This document shows, in pieces, positions 43,585-53,136 of a DNA stretch of 59,011 nucleotides; positions within the stretch are counted from its first letter, which is position 1; the number at the start of each line of letters is the position of its first letter. The position numbers were made by a program, and so were the translations under genes. The notes beneath the pieces are model-generated. The model was not told the DNA's origin, searched no databases, and saw only the letters and a list, made by a program, of their open reading frames with translations. Origin of the DNA: Ferruginibacter sp. (GTDB taxonomy: Bacteria > Bacteroidota > Bacteroidia > Chitinophagales > Chitinophagaceae); assembly GCF_028288465.1 (NCBI RefSeq), contig NZ_JAQBNR010000030.1, positions 1 to 59,011 on the forward strand, given 5' to 3'.

Positions 43585-45117
43585 ATGGATAAGAAGTTAG
43601 ACCAATCAGATATTAATAGAATAGTATGGAAAGCCTGCGATACTTTCCGTGGTACTATTGATGCTACCCAATACAAAGATTATATACTCACCATGCTGTT
43701 CCTGAAATATGTTACTGATGTATGGAAGGATAAAAGAACAGCATACGTAGAAAAATATAAAAATGATGAAGTGCGCATTGAAAGGGCATTACGCAGCGAA
43801 CGTTTTCAACTTCCTGCTGAAAGTTCCTTTGATACTTTGTTTGAACAACGTAATGAAAGCAACCTGGGTGAGTTAATAAATATTGCATTGGAGAAATTGG
43901 AAGATGCTAACCGTAGCAAATTGGAAAGAGTATTTCGTAACATAGATTTTAATAGCGAAGCAAATCTTGGGCAGACGAAAGACCGCAATCGTCGCTTAAA
44001 AAATCTGTTGGTAGATTTTTCTGAATTGGATATTCAGCCTTCACATCTGGAAGGTAATGATATCATTGGCGATGCTTACGAATTCTTGATTGCGAAATTT
44101 GCCAGTGATGCTGGTAAAAAGGCTGGTGATTTTTACACCCCAAGTGAGGTGTCTACTCTTTTAGCAAAGCTCCTTGCTCCAGAGCCAGGCAATCGCTTGT
44201 GTGACCCTACCTGCGGGTCAGGTTCTTTACTTATTAAAATGGGAAGAGAAGTCGGCAGTAACAATTTTTCTCTCTATGGTCAGGAAAATAACGGAAGTAC
44301 ATGGGCGCTTGCAAGAATGAACATGTTTCTGCATGAATTTGATAATGCTACTATTGAATGGGGAGATACCATCAATAACCCGAAACTATTGGAAGGCGAT
44401 CAGTTAATGAAGTTTCATGTAGTGGGAGCAAATCCTCCCTTTTCTTTAGATAAATGGGGGGCAGAGGATGCACTGGCAGATCAATACAATCGCTTTCATC
44501 GTGGAGTGCCTCCAAAAAGCAAAGGTGATTTTGCCTTTATTACGCACATGATTGAAACTACTTATGAAGATATAGGCAGAGTTGGCGTAATAGTGCCACA
44601 TGGTGTTTTATTCCGTGGAAGTACTGAGGGGAAAATAAGAGAACAATTAATAAAAGAAAATCTTTTAGAAGCTGTAATAGGCTTGCCTGCTAACCTGTTT
44701 TTTGGAACTGGTATCCCTGCAGCCATCTTAATTTTTAATAGGGCTAAAGGTGAAAATAAAGATGTGCTATTTGTTGATGCCAGCAGAGAATATGAAGCAG
44801 GTAAAAATCAAAACAGATTAAGGGAAGATAAAGACATTGCCCACATCGTTAGCAGTTACAGGGCATTTAAAACTGCTGAGCCCCTTACAAAGGAAAAAGG
44901 AGTAATCCTTGAAGAAAAGTACAGCTATCGTGCAACAGTTACTGATATAGTTGCGAACGAATACAATCTAAACATCCCTCGTTATGTGGATACGTTTGAG
45001 GAAGAGACTGTGGTGGATATAAAAGCTACGCAAGCAAACATTGAAGATTTAAAAAAGCAATTGTCCGCAGTAGAAATCCAAATGGAAAATTATTTAAAAG
45101 AATTAAAAATTATATAA
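43585..45117 (+). CDS. hsdM: Type I restriction-modification methyltransferase HsdM
   Basis: 510 aa. The N-terminal helical domain has KDYILTMLFLKYVTDVW. The SAM-binding motif I is DPTCGSG (207-213), the catalytic N6-adenine motif IV is NPPF (283-286), and VIVPHGVLFRGSTEGKIREQ follows. A C-terminal coiled coil runs to the end. It methylates adenine in the target and forms the M2S core of the complex. The CD-NTase gene begins 1 nt after its stop, so R-M and CBASS translation are coupled. Confidence 0.95.
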   Translation: MDKKLDQSDINRIVWKACDTFRGTIDATQYKDYILTMLFLKYVTDVWKDKRTAYVEKYKNDEVRIERALRSERFQLPAESSFDTLFEQRNESNLGELINIALEKLEDANRSKLERVFRNIDFNSEANLGQTKDRNRRLKNLLVDFSELDIQPSHLEGNDIIGDAYEFLIAKFASDAGKKAGDFYTPSEVSTLLAKLLAPEPGNRLCDPTCGSGSLLIKMGREVGSNNFSLYGQENNGSTWALARMNMFLHEFDNATIEWGDTINNPKLLEGDQLMKFHVVGANPPFSLDKWGAEDALADQYNRFHRGVPPKSKGDFAFITHMIETTYEDIGRVGVIVPHGVLFRGSTEGKIREQLIKENLLEAVIGLPANLFFGTGIPAAILIFNRAKGENKDVLFVDASREYEAGKNQNRLREDKDIAHIVSSYRAFKTAEPLTKEKGVILEEKYSYRATVTDIVANEYNLNIPRYVDTFEEETVVDIKATQANIEDLKKQLSAVEIQMENYLKELKII

Positions 45118-45118
45118 T

Positions 45119-46348
45119 ATGCTTACAAATGAAAAAAAAATACATTTTACAGAATTACTGGATGAACTAGGTGAAAATCTCGATATTTCTGAAACACAGT
45201 TTGATGCGGCTGTTGCAAGTTATAAGGCTGTTGGTAACTGGCTTTGTGCAAATGACTCCCTGCTGAAGCCATATAACCCAACAATCAAGCCCCAAGGTTC
45301 AATGATTATTGGTACTGCTGTACAGCCAGTTCATAAAACTGATGATTTAGATATTGATTTGGTTTGTGAACTTTCAGGTAAAGCTCCATTGTGGACACAG
45401 AAAGATTTAAAGGATATTGTTGGCAATCAGCTGGAGGCACATAAAAAATATGAGTCAATCCTCGATAAGGAAGGCAGGCGGTGCTGGACTTTAAAATACC
45501 GTGAAGGTTCACCTAATGGTGATCAGTACCACATGGACATCTTACCTGCCATTATTAGAAATGGATATCAGCTTGTTTTCGAAAAGGCTTTTTCAGATAC
45601 CCTGAGCGACAATACAGAGAATCTATCGTTAAGTATTACTGATAACAAGCTGCCTAACTACAAAACCGAAAAGAATTCTGAAAACTGGTTGAAAAGTAAC
45701 CCTTTTGGTTATGCCAAATGGTTTATGGAGCGGGCAACAATTGGTACTGTAAAGCTATTCTCACTCAACGAAGCTGTCAAGCCTGTACCTAAGTACCAGA
45801 AAAATAAGTTTCCCTTGCAACGTGTAGTACAGATACTGAAACGCCACAGAGATATTAAATTTAAGGGTGACCCTGAAAAGCCAATTTCTATCATCATAAC
45901 TACCCTTGCAGGATATGCATACCGGAAGGAAGCAAATTTAATGGATGCACTAACGAATGTGATTGAAAACATGCATCTGTATATTCAGGACAAGGTTGAT
46001 CATATGGGAAGAAAATACAAATTCATTGGCAATCCAGTCAACCCTGAGGAAAATTTTGCGGATAAATGGCTTGAAACACCTGCAAAGCAACAGAAATTTT
46101 TTAATTGGCTAGCTGCTGTAAAACATGATTTATTGTATTCGACTTCACAACCTGATATGCCGAAAGTTGTTGAAAGTCTGGCAAAATCATTTGGTGAAGA
46201 AACCACGAAGGGGGCATATCTCAATATGGGTAAAAAAAGACAAATATTAACTGAGCAAAGTAAAACGAGATTTGATACAAAGCTAGGCATCGTTGCGGGT
46301 GCATCGAATATAATTAATCCACATAAATTTTATGGCACAGAGGAGTAA
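45119..46348 (+). CDS. CBASS CD-NTase (cGAS/DncV-like nucleotidyltransferase)
   Basis: 409 aa. The nucleotidyltransferase core shows PQGSMIIGTAVQP (Gly60-Ser61), DDLDIDLV (Asp78, Asp80) and YHMDILPAI (Asp140), the full catalytic set of DNA-polymerase-beta-like CD-NTases. The C-terminal helical lobe runs to about 390. On phage infection such enzymes make cyclic oligonucleotides that activate an effector. The exact clade and product cannot be told by eye. The C-terminus is FYGTEE, not the Gly or Ala end expected of a ubiquitin-like conjugation substrate. The last 17 nt overlap the E2-like gene. Confidence 0.9.
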   Translation: MLTNEKKIHFTELLDELGENLDISETQFDAAVASYKAVGNWLCANDSLLKPYNPTIKPQGSMIIGTAVQPVHKTDDLDIDLVCELSGKAPLWTQKDLKDIVGNQLEAHKKYESILDKEGRRCWTLKYREGSPNGDQYHMDILPAIIRNGYQLVFEKAFSDTLSDNTENLSLSITDNKLPNYKTEKNSENWLKSNPFGYAKWFMERATIGTVKLFSLNEAVKPVPKYQKNKFPLQRVVQILKRHRDIKFKGDPEKPISIIITTLAGYAYRKEANLMDALTNVIENMHLYIQDKVDHMGRKYKFIGNPVNPEENFADKWLETPAKQQKFFNWLAAVKHDLLYSTSQPDMPKVVESLAKSFGEETTKGAYLNMGKKRQILTEQSKTRFDTKLGIVAGASNIINPHKFYGTEE

Positions 46349-46775
46349 ACCAATACCAATTATAAACCAAGCTATGAGCATACAGCGCATGTTTTTGGGA
46401 ACTAAAGTGAATACTTTGCACGATGTGCAGCTATCCTGGACGCATACAATATCGCCTTCACCCCTGGGGGCAGACTATAAAATAAAACTGGTGTATCACT
46501 TAACTGAAGCTCCAAAAATGTATGTAGTGGAACCGAAGCCTCTAGCACTCGCCACGGGCAAAATGAGGCTGGAACACTGCTATGATCAAAAGCTTCAACG
46601 GTTATGTCTGTACTATCCAATGGAATATGAATGGAGGGATACTATGTTGCTCACCCAAACAATAATTCCTTGGACTTATGATTGGCTATATCATTATGAG
46701 ATCTGGCTGGTAACTGGGGAATGGACTGGCGGCGGAGTACATGGCTCAAATAATACAAAAAAAAATTATGACTAA
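46332..46775 (+). CDS. E2-like ubiquitin-conjugating protein of short type II CBASS
   Basis: 147 aa. The pattern LEHCYDQKLQRLCLYYP with Cys92, followed by EW (100-101), TIIPWTYDWLYHYEIWLVTG and EWTGGGVHG, matches the prokaryotic E2 domain of CBASS Cap2 proteins. Here it occurs alone, with no E1 or JAB domain in the neighbourhood. E2-only CBASS is known to prime the CD-NTase by conjugating or processing its C-terminus. Cys92 is the likely catalytic residue; Cys83 is another candidate. It overlaps the CD-NTase gene by 17 nt and hsdS by 8 nt. Confidence 0.82.
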   Translation: MAQRSKPIPIINQAMSIQRMFLGTKVNTLHDVQLSWTHTISPSPLGADYKIKLVYHLTEAPKMYVVEPKPLALATGKMRLEHCYDQKLQRLCLYYPMEYEWRDTMLLTQTIIPWTYDWLYHYEIWLVTGEWTGGGVHGSNNTKKNYD

Positions 46776-47994
46776 ATCTATTTCAGAAAAGGAGAATAAA
46801 GCAATTGGGAAAGATGAGCTATCTATAAATAGATTCTCCGATATTGGTAAGATCCATGTAAACTGGGATATCAAAGAACTTGGCTATTTTTTAGATTACT
46901 TTCAACCAACAGATTTCATATCGGAGTATGTCGAGAGTGAGAAATCGGAAATAAATAATATTCCTGTATTAACAGCAGGTAAGTCTTTTATCTTAGGGTA
47001 TACTGAAAATAATAATAAGACGTATACAAGAATCCCAGTTATCTTATTTGATGATTTTACGACTGATAGTAAATATGTTGATTTCCCCTTTCAAATACGT
47101 TCATCTGCGGCTAAGATTTTAATCGCAAAAAAAAATATAGACTTTGATTTCAAATTTGTCTTTTACGCAATGCAGCAAATAAATTTTGTTTCATCCGACC
47201 ATAAAAGATATTGGATTTCAGAGTATCAATTTTTAACAATCCCATGCCCTCCATTTAAAGAACAAGAATTAATAGCAAAAGCTTTAAATACTTGGGATAT
47301 TGCAATTAATTTATGCAAAACTATCCTAGCTGAATTACAGAGAAGGAAGGAATGGCTATTATTTGAGTTACTTTTTAATAATCAGAAGTATTTTAAAAGT
47401 AATGAGATTAAATCACTCCCAGTTTCTAAACTATTACGAAGAATAAAAAGACCTCTTACACCAAACCCTTTGGAGTTGTACACCCAAATTGGGATAAGAT
47501 CTCATACAAAGGGTATTTTTTACAAAGAAGCTGTAACTGGAGCCAGTTTAGGAAATAAATCTGTTTTTTATATTGAACCAGATTGTTTTATCCTGAATAT
47601 CGTTTTTGCATGGGAACATGCTATAGCAAAGACTTCGGTTAGGGAAGTTGGAATGATTGCATCTCATCGATTTCCAATGTACAAGGCAATTGAAGGAGAA
47701 CTGGATTTAAATTATCTACTTCATTTTTTCAAATCAAAAAAAGGGAAGGATTTATTACGGTTGGCCTCGCCTGGTGGTGCCGGCAGAAATAAAACGCTAG
47801 GCCAAAGTGAATTTCTTAAATTACAAATTAGAGTTCCCGGCATTGACGAGCAAAAGAAAATCGCGGCATGTTTGGATAAGGTAGATGAAGAAATTCTTTT
47901 GTATGAAAAAAAATTTTCTGAATTAAAAAATCAGAGGAAAGGCTTAATGCAGCAATTATTGACAGCGAAAATAAGAGTCAAATATGAGGGATAA
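46768..47994 (+). CDS. hsdS: Full-length type I specificity subunit HsdS
   Basis: 408 aa from the ATG at 46768, which overlaps the E2 stop by 8 nt; an ATG at 46741 is the longer option. Two target-recognition domains are visible: residues ~1-165 (LTAGKSFILGYTENN, YWISEYQFLTIPCPPFKEQE) and ~220-375 (GKDLLRLASPGGAGRNKTLG, FLKLQIRVPGIDEQKKI). Each ends in a helical spacer (ALNTWDIAINLCKTILAELQ; CLDKVDEEILLYEKKFSELK). It directs HsdM and HsdR to an asymmetric bipartite DNA target. It stands between the E2 and phospholipase genes of CBASS, which is unusual. Confidence 0.92.
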   Translation: MTKSISEKENKAIGKDELSINRFSDIGKIHVNWDIKELGYFLDYFQPTDFISEYVESEKSEINNIPVLTAGKSFILGYTENNNKTYTRIPVILFDDFTTDSKYVDFPFQIRSSAAKILIAKKNIDFDFKFVFYAMQQINFVSSDHKRYWISEYQFLTIPCPPFKEQELIAKALNTWDIAINLCKTILAELQRRKEWLLFELLFNNQKYFKSNEIKSLPVSKLLRRIKRPLTPNPLELYTQIGIRSHTKGIFYKEAVTGASLGNKSVFYIEPDCFILNIVFAWEHAIAKTSVREVGMIASHRFPMYKAIEGELDLNYLLHFFKSKKGKDLLRLASPGGAGRNKTLGQSEFLKLQIRVPGIDEQKKIAACLDKVDEEILLYEKKFSELKNQRKGLMQQLLTAKIRVKYEG

Positions 47995-49072
47995 GAAATT
48001 TAAGATATTATCTATTGATGGCGGCGGCATTAGAGGCGTCTTTCCTGCGATGTTTTTGGCAGAAATAGAAGCAAAAATGAAAGCTGAAGGAAATGAAAAA
48101 TGGCAGATTTATCAAAATTTTGATTTTGTTTGTGGAACATCTACAGGGGGGATCATAGCAATCGCACTATCACTAGGTATACCTGCGAAGGAAATTTATG
48201 AATTGTACTATAATAACGCAAGCAAAATTTTTGGCAATAAAAAGGGCTTATTAACATCCTTCTTTAAAGCCACACATCCAAGATCAGAACTTGAAAAATT
48301 AATCCGTACTAAGTTTGCATCAGCGAATAATGGAGAAGACCCACGTTTATTGGATTGCAAAATCCCCACTTGTGTAACAATATACGATCTGCAAGAAGGA
48401 TGTCCATCGGTACTTAAGTCAAAATACCACGATAAGTTTTTACGGGATTATCATATACCTGCATACCAGGCCGCTCTTGCGACAAGTGCTGCACCAACAT
48501 ATTTCAATCCCTATTCTGCCGACTATGTTGACTTAAATGGTTTGCAAAAGCCTTTTCACAATAAAGTAGATGGTGGAGTGTTTTGCAATAATCCAGCACT
48601 TACTGCGATTGTTGAAGTTCAGAAAGCCTTTAATAAAAAACTTGAAAATATAAGTGTTTTGTCACTTGGAACAGGACATCAAAAGTTTTGCGATTCCGGC
48701 ATACTAAAAAAATATGTATGGCTAGCAAATATCTTAAAGCATTATGACCTTATAAGAGATAGTGACCGAAGAAGGCATTATGGCATTATTTATTGGATGC
48801 TTTCAGGAGGCAAAAAAAGATTAATTGAACTTTTTATGCAAGGCCAGTCGCAGCAAGTCCAAAATCTGATTAGTTTGTTGCAAAATGGTATAGACAAACA
48901 AGAGCAGCCCAATTTTATTTATCAAAGAGTAGATACCCATCTTGATGAAAGTTGTAATATTCAAATGGACGAAATAAATAAATTCAAATTGGATAAACTA
49001 GCAGAAAAAGCAACAAGAGAATTTCAGCTTACTGGAAACAATATTATTAGAGATTTTTTTAGCCATAAATGA
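47984..49072 (+). CDS. capV: CBASS effector patatin-like phospholipase (CapV-like)
   Basis: 362 aa. The patatin fold is marked by the oxyanion loop DGGGIRG (12-18), the nucleophile elbow GTSTG (Ser53) and the catalytic DGG (Asp196). FVCGTSTGG and ATSAAPTYFNP are the usual flanking segments. CapV proteins are switched on by the cyclic nucleotide from the CD-NTase and degrade membrane phospholipids, killing the infected cell. There is no signal peptide, so it acts from the cytoplasm on the inner membrane. It overlaps hsdS by 11 nt, which separates it from its partner genes. Confidence 0.92.
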   Translation: MRDKKFKILSIDGGGIRGVFPAMFLAEIEAKMKAEGNEKWQIYQNFDFVCGTSTGGIIAIALSLGIPAKEIYELYYNNASKIFGNKKGLLTSFFKATHPRSELEKLIRTKFASANNGEDPRLLDCKIPTCVTIYDLQEGCPSVLKSKYHDKFLRDYHIPAYQAALATSAAPTYFNPYSADYVDLNGLQKPFHNKVDGGVFCNNPALTAIVEVQKAFNKKLENISVLSLGTGHQKFCDSGILKKYVWLANILKHYDLIRDSDRRRHYGIIYWMLSGGKKRLIELFMQGQSQQVQNLISLLQNGIDKQEQPNFIYQRVDTHLDESCNIQMDEINKFKLDKLAEKATREFQLTGNNIIRDFFSHK

Positions 49073-49137
49073 GAAATCACATCAACAAAACATGTTTTAT
49101 AGCGCCCATTGAATAAAAATAATATTAAAAGTTAAAC

Positions 49138-49908
49138 ATGAATTATTTACTAAAATCAATACGAAAATTAAAAGAAGATGCTCTTTCCAAACTTATGTAT
49201 GATTTCCTTAAGTGGCTACTTATTATAATTGTACTTTTTTCGGCATCTATTTTCGTACCTAAGGAGACGACCATTGATACCTTTCTTTCAGCAATACTAC
49301 ATATCAGCACCTACAAAGCGATTTTAATAATCATTTCTGTTGTTTTTATTACCACAGCCGTTATTTCAACTTTCTATAAAATCAGACTAAAAAAAATCCA
49401 GGGAGATTTTCAAACGGATGAACTAACAGGATTAAAAAATCATAAAGCGCTTACTCCATATTTAACTGAAAAAATATCCGCAACTAAACGAGGTAATCAA
49501 ATTTTATCAATCGTCCTGATAGATGTCGATGATTTCGCAGCTCTTAATGAAAAGGTTGGGTATAATACAGCGGACGAGATTCTTGGAAAAGCTGGCCGAT
49601 TATTGGGGAACGACAAAAGGGCTACAGATGAAACATTTAGATATTTTCAAAGAGGAGATGAGTTCCTGATAGTTCTAAATGAAACAAGTATGGAAAATGC
49701 AATGAAAGCTGCGGAAAGAAAAAGAAGCTTAATCGAAAAAACTGCATTTGAAATTAACGGCGAAGTTTACAATATAACAGTTTGCTGCGGAGTGGCTGAA
49801 TGCAAAATTGAAACTGACAATTATGAGACAATAACCGATAGAGCGCATGATGCCCTAAAAAGCGCAAAAAAGGTTAAAGGTAAAAATTCTGTGAAAAATA
49901 TAGTGTAA
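49138..49908 (+). CDS. Membrane-anchored GGDEF-domain protein
   Basis: 256 aa. Two membrane helices (about 25-40 and 60-80) are followed by a single GGDEF domain from DELTGLKNH (94-102) through LIDVDDF (Asp129, metal ligand) and the active-site loop RGDEF (172-176), to the end. The first Gly of GGDEF is Arg, yet the metal-binding Asp/Glu are kept, so it may be an active diguanylate or other dinucleotide cyclase. GGDEF proteins are rare in Bacteroidetes. It lies 65 nt after capV and 3 nt before hsdR. Its job in a defence operon is unknown. Confidence 0.88.
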   Translation: MNYLLKSIRKLKEDALSKLMYDFLKWLLIIIVLFSASIFVPKETTIDTFLSAILHISTYKAILIIISVVFITTAVISTFYKIRLKKIQGDFQTDELTGLKNHKALTPYLTEKISATKRGNQILSIVLIDVDDFAALNEKVGYNTADEILGKAGRLLGNDKRATDETFRYFQRGDEFLIVLNETSMENAMKAAERKRSLIEKTAFEINGEVYNITVCCGVAECKIETDNYETITDRAHDALKSAKKVKGKNSVKNIV

Positions 49909-49911
49909 AAA

Positions 49912-52900
49912 ATGGAACTACCGTCATTTAAAGAAGAGCATATTTCCCAAATACCTGCCTTGCAGATGTTGATAAAATTGGGATATAGATATTTAACACC
50001 GCAAGAGGCGTCAGAGGCAAGAAGTAATAGAAGTTCAAATGTGCTACTTGAGAGCATACTTAGAAAACAATTACAACAAATCAATAAGGTTGAATACAAG
50101 AACAAAGAATTTCAATTTACAGAAACAAACATCAATACAGCGATATTGGCCTTAAGAGATTTGCCGCTACAAGATGGTTTTACAGCGGCCAATAAATTTT
50201 TTTATGAGTTAATAACATTGGGTAAGAGCCTGGAACAAAATGTACTGGGTGATAAGAAAAGCTTTTCTTTTAAATATATAGATTGGGAATATCCTGAAAA
50301 TAATGTTTACCATGTAACGGAAGAATTTGAAGTGTTGCGTTCCGGAAGGTCAGACACTTATCGACCGGATATTGTCTTGTTCATCAACGGTATTCCGATG
50401 GTGGTGATTGAATGCAAAAGCCCCAACCTAAAAACCCCCATAGATCAGGCTGTAGAACAGAGTTTAAGAAACCAAAAAGATGATGGTATTCGTTCATTAT
50501 TTCAGTACTCCAATATTGTAATGGGGCTTAGTGTGCATCAGGCAAAATATGGAACAACATCAACCAGTAAGGAGTTCTGGGGGGTGTGGAAGGAACAATT
50601 TCGTACAAAGGAAGAGGACGAAAATTATGTGATTAAACTAAAGCGATTAAAAAATGCGCCATTACCCGATACTGACAGATCAGTTCTCTTTAAAGAACGT
50701 TTTCGTTTTGTATTGGAGTATTTTAATAAGTTAGAAACCAGCGAAGTTATTGTTACGGAGCAGGATAAATTATTGTTCAATTTATGCAGGAAGGAAAGGT
50801 TGTTAGATATTATTTATCACTTTATTTTATTTGACAATGGAGAGAAGAAGATTTGCCGTTATCAGCAATATTTTGCGGTTAAATTCACCCTACAGCGAAT
50901 TGAAAATATTTTGCCAGGTGGAGCAAGGCGTGGTGGAGTTATTTGGCACACCCAGGGAAGTGGAAAGTCGTTAACTATGGTTATGCTGGCGCAGCTGATT
51001 GCAATGGACCCCAAAATTAAGAATCCAAAACTTTTATTGGTAACAGACCGTGTTGATCTGGATGACCAAATTACGGATACATTTAAAAAGTGTGGTAAGC
51101 AGGTTAAACAGGCAAATACAGGTAAGCACCTGGTGGAATTACTAAAGGACAAAGACGATGGCATCATAACAACAATCATTAATAAATTTGAAGCAGCCAT
51201 TAAAATTGCTGAGCCATTTACCAGCAACAATATTTTTGTGTTGGTAGATGAAGGACATCGCAGCCAGTACAACAATTTTAATGTTTATATGCAACGGGTG
51301 TTTCCAAATGCCTGTTTTGTTGCTTTTACCGGCACACCGTTGATGAAAAGAGAGAAAAATACAGCTGCCAAGTTCGGAGGCTTAATTGATGTATATTCTA
51401 TTAAAGATGCAGTTGAAGATAAGGCTGTAGTTCCTCTATTATACGAAGGAAGGCACAACGTAATGGAAGTAAATGAAAAGCCTTTAGATAACTATTTTGA
51501 CCGTGTAGCAGAAGATTTGACTGAATACGGTAAAGCCAGTTTAAAACGTAAGTTTTCTGCAAAGAATAAAATAGTCCAATCACTTAGTTTTATTGAAAAT
51601 ACAGCGTGGGATATTTCAAAACACTTTGTGGAGAACATCCAGGAGACTGGGTTTAAAGGGCAGTTAGTTGCACCCAATAAATTGTGTGCTGTAAGATATC
51701 GTGACGTACTGAAAGAGATTGGAAAAATATCCGTTGAATTATTAATTTCTGGTCCTGATACAAGAGAGGGTGATACAGATGTTTTTGAAGAAAACGACGA
51801 TAAAGTAAGGGCTTTTTATAAAGCCATGATGGATAAATATGGCACACCAGATAATTATGAAAAATCTATTATTAATGGATTTAAAAAACAAGAAGAGCCG
51901 GAAATAATAATTGTGGTAGATAAATTATTAACAGGTTTTGATGCGCCGGTAAACAGAGTATTATATCTAACCCGAAATTTAAAAGAGCATACTCTGTTAC
52001 AGGCAATTGCAAGAGTAAATAGATTGGCACCTGGCAAGGATTATGGTTTGATAATTGATTATTATGGAAACCTTGAAAATCTGGATGGAGCATTAAAAAT
52101 GTACGCAGGTGATGACGCTTATGATGACGATGATTTGATTGGTACTGTTACAGTGGTGAGCAAAGAATTGGAAAAACTACCGCAGGCCCATTCAGAATTG
52201 TGGGATATCTTCAAAGTAATCAAAAATAAATACGATGAACCGGCGTATGAAGAACTATTGTCTGATGAAGAGAGAAGACATACTTTCTACGAGAAGCTTT
52301 CTGCGTTTGTGAGGTTATTAAAATTAGCCTTATCAAGTGTAGAATTTGCAAACAATACCACACCGAAACAAGTTGACAAATACAAAGCCGATGCAAAGTT
52401 TTTTCTAGGCTTAAGGGTGTCTGTTAAACGCCGTTTTTTTGACGAGTTAGATTTTAAGGAATATGAAGCACAAGTTCAAAAGCTGATCGATAAACATATA
52501 ACCACGGATGGAGAGGTATTAAAGATTACTGAACTAGTTAATATTTTTGACAAAGAAGAAAGAGAAGCAGAGATAGAAAAAATAACTGGAAAGGCAGCAA
52601 AAGCCGACCATATAGCCAGCAGGACCATTAAGGCAATCAGTGTTAAAATGAATGACGATCCTGTATTCTACAAAAGGTTGTCAGAACTTATAAAGCAAGC
52701 AATAAAGGATTTTCACAATCTACGTATTTCAGAAGCGGATTATTTAGCTAAAGCTAAAGATTATGAAAGCACTTTCTTTACGGGTAAAAGAGACAATGTT
52801 CCTGGGGCATTAAAAGACAATGAAACTGCTATTGCCTACTATAACTTGACATGTGAAGAGTTTAAAGAAAGCTTGTCTTCAAAAGCCAATCGAGTTGATA

Positions 52901-53136
52901 TAGCTGTTGAAGTTGCATTAGGGATTGACGCTATTATTAAGAGCAATCTATTTGAAAATGGAAAGCAGGTAATTGATTGGATTAAGAATGATGATATTAA
53001 AGGAAGAATCACCATTGAAATTGACGATTTGTTATTTGATTTTAAAAGCAAATTTGATATTGATTTTGGTTTTGACCACATGGATGTATTGATAGCAGAT
53101 AGCATTAAAGTTGCAGAATCAAAATACAAAGATTAA
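49912..53136 (+). CDS. hsdR: Type I restriction endonuclease subunit HsdR
   Basis: 1074 aa. The N-terminal nuclease domain has the PD-ExK motif: RPD (Asp153) and VIECK (Glu167, Lys169). The Snf2-like translocase follows with Walker A HTQGSGKS (Lys352) and motif II DEGH (446-449). VAFTGTPLM follows, and the second RecA-like domain shows VVDKLLTGFDAP and LLQAIARVNR. The C-terminal helical region (~850-1074) binds the methylase core. It translocates and cuts unmodified DNA. It is complete and 1 nt overlaps the next gene. Confidence 0.96.
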   Translation: MELPSFKEEHISQIPALQMLIKLGYRYLTPQEASEARSNRSSNVLLESILRKQLQQINKVEYKNKEFQFTETNINTAILALRDLPLQDGFTAANKFFYELITLGKSLEQNVLGDKKSFSFKYIDWEYPENNVYHVTEEFEVLRSGRSDTYRPDIVLFINGIPMVVIECKSPNLKTPIDQAVEQSLRNQKDDGIRSLFQYSNIVMGLSVHQAKYGTTSTSKEFWGVWKEQFRTKEEDENYVIKLKRLKNAPLPDTDRSVLFKERFRFVLEYFNKLETSEVIVTEQDKLLFNLCRKERLLDIIYHFILFDNGEKKICRYQQYFAVKFTLQRIENILPGGARRGGVIWHTQGSGKSLTMVMLAQLIAMDPKIKNPKLLLVTDRVDLDDQITDTFKKCGKQVKQANTGKHLVELLKDKDDGIITTIINKFEAAIKIAEPFTSNNIFVLVDEGHRSQYNNFNVYMQRVFPNACFVAFTGTPLMKREKNTAAKFGGLIDVYSIKDAVEDKAVVPLLYEGRHNVMEVNEKPLDNYFDRVAEDLTEYGKASLKRKFSAKNKIVQSLSFIENTAWDISKHFVENIQETGFKGQLVAPNKLCAVRYRDVLKEIGKISVELLISGPDTREGDTDVFEENDDKVRAFYKAMMDKYGTPDNYEKSIINGFKKQEEPEIIIVVDKLLTGFDAPVNRVLYLTRNLKEHTLLQAIARVNRLAPGKDYGLIIDYYGNLENLDGALKMYAGDDAYDDDDLIGTVTVVSKELEKLPQAHSELWDIFKVIKNKYDEPAYEELLSDEERRHTFYEKLSAFVRLLKLALSSVEFANNTTPKQVDKYKADAKFFLGLRVSVKRRFFDELDFKEYEAQVQKLIDKHITTDGEVLKITELVNIFDKEEREAEIEKITGKAAKADHIASRTIKAISVKMNDDPVFYKRLSELIKQAIKDFHNLRISEADYLAKAKDYESTFFTGKRDNVPGALKDNETAIAYYNLTCEEFKESLSSKANRVDIAVEVALGIDAIIKSNLFENGKQVIDWIKNDDIKGRITIEIDDLLFDFKSKFDIDFGFDHMDVLIADSIKVAESKYKD

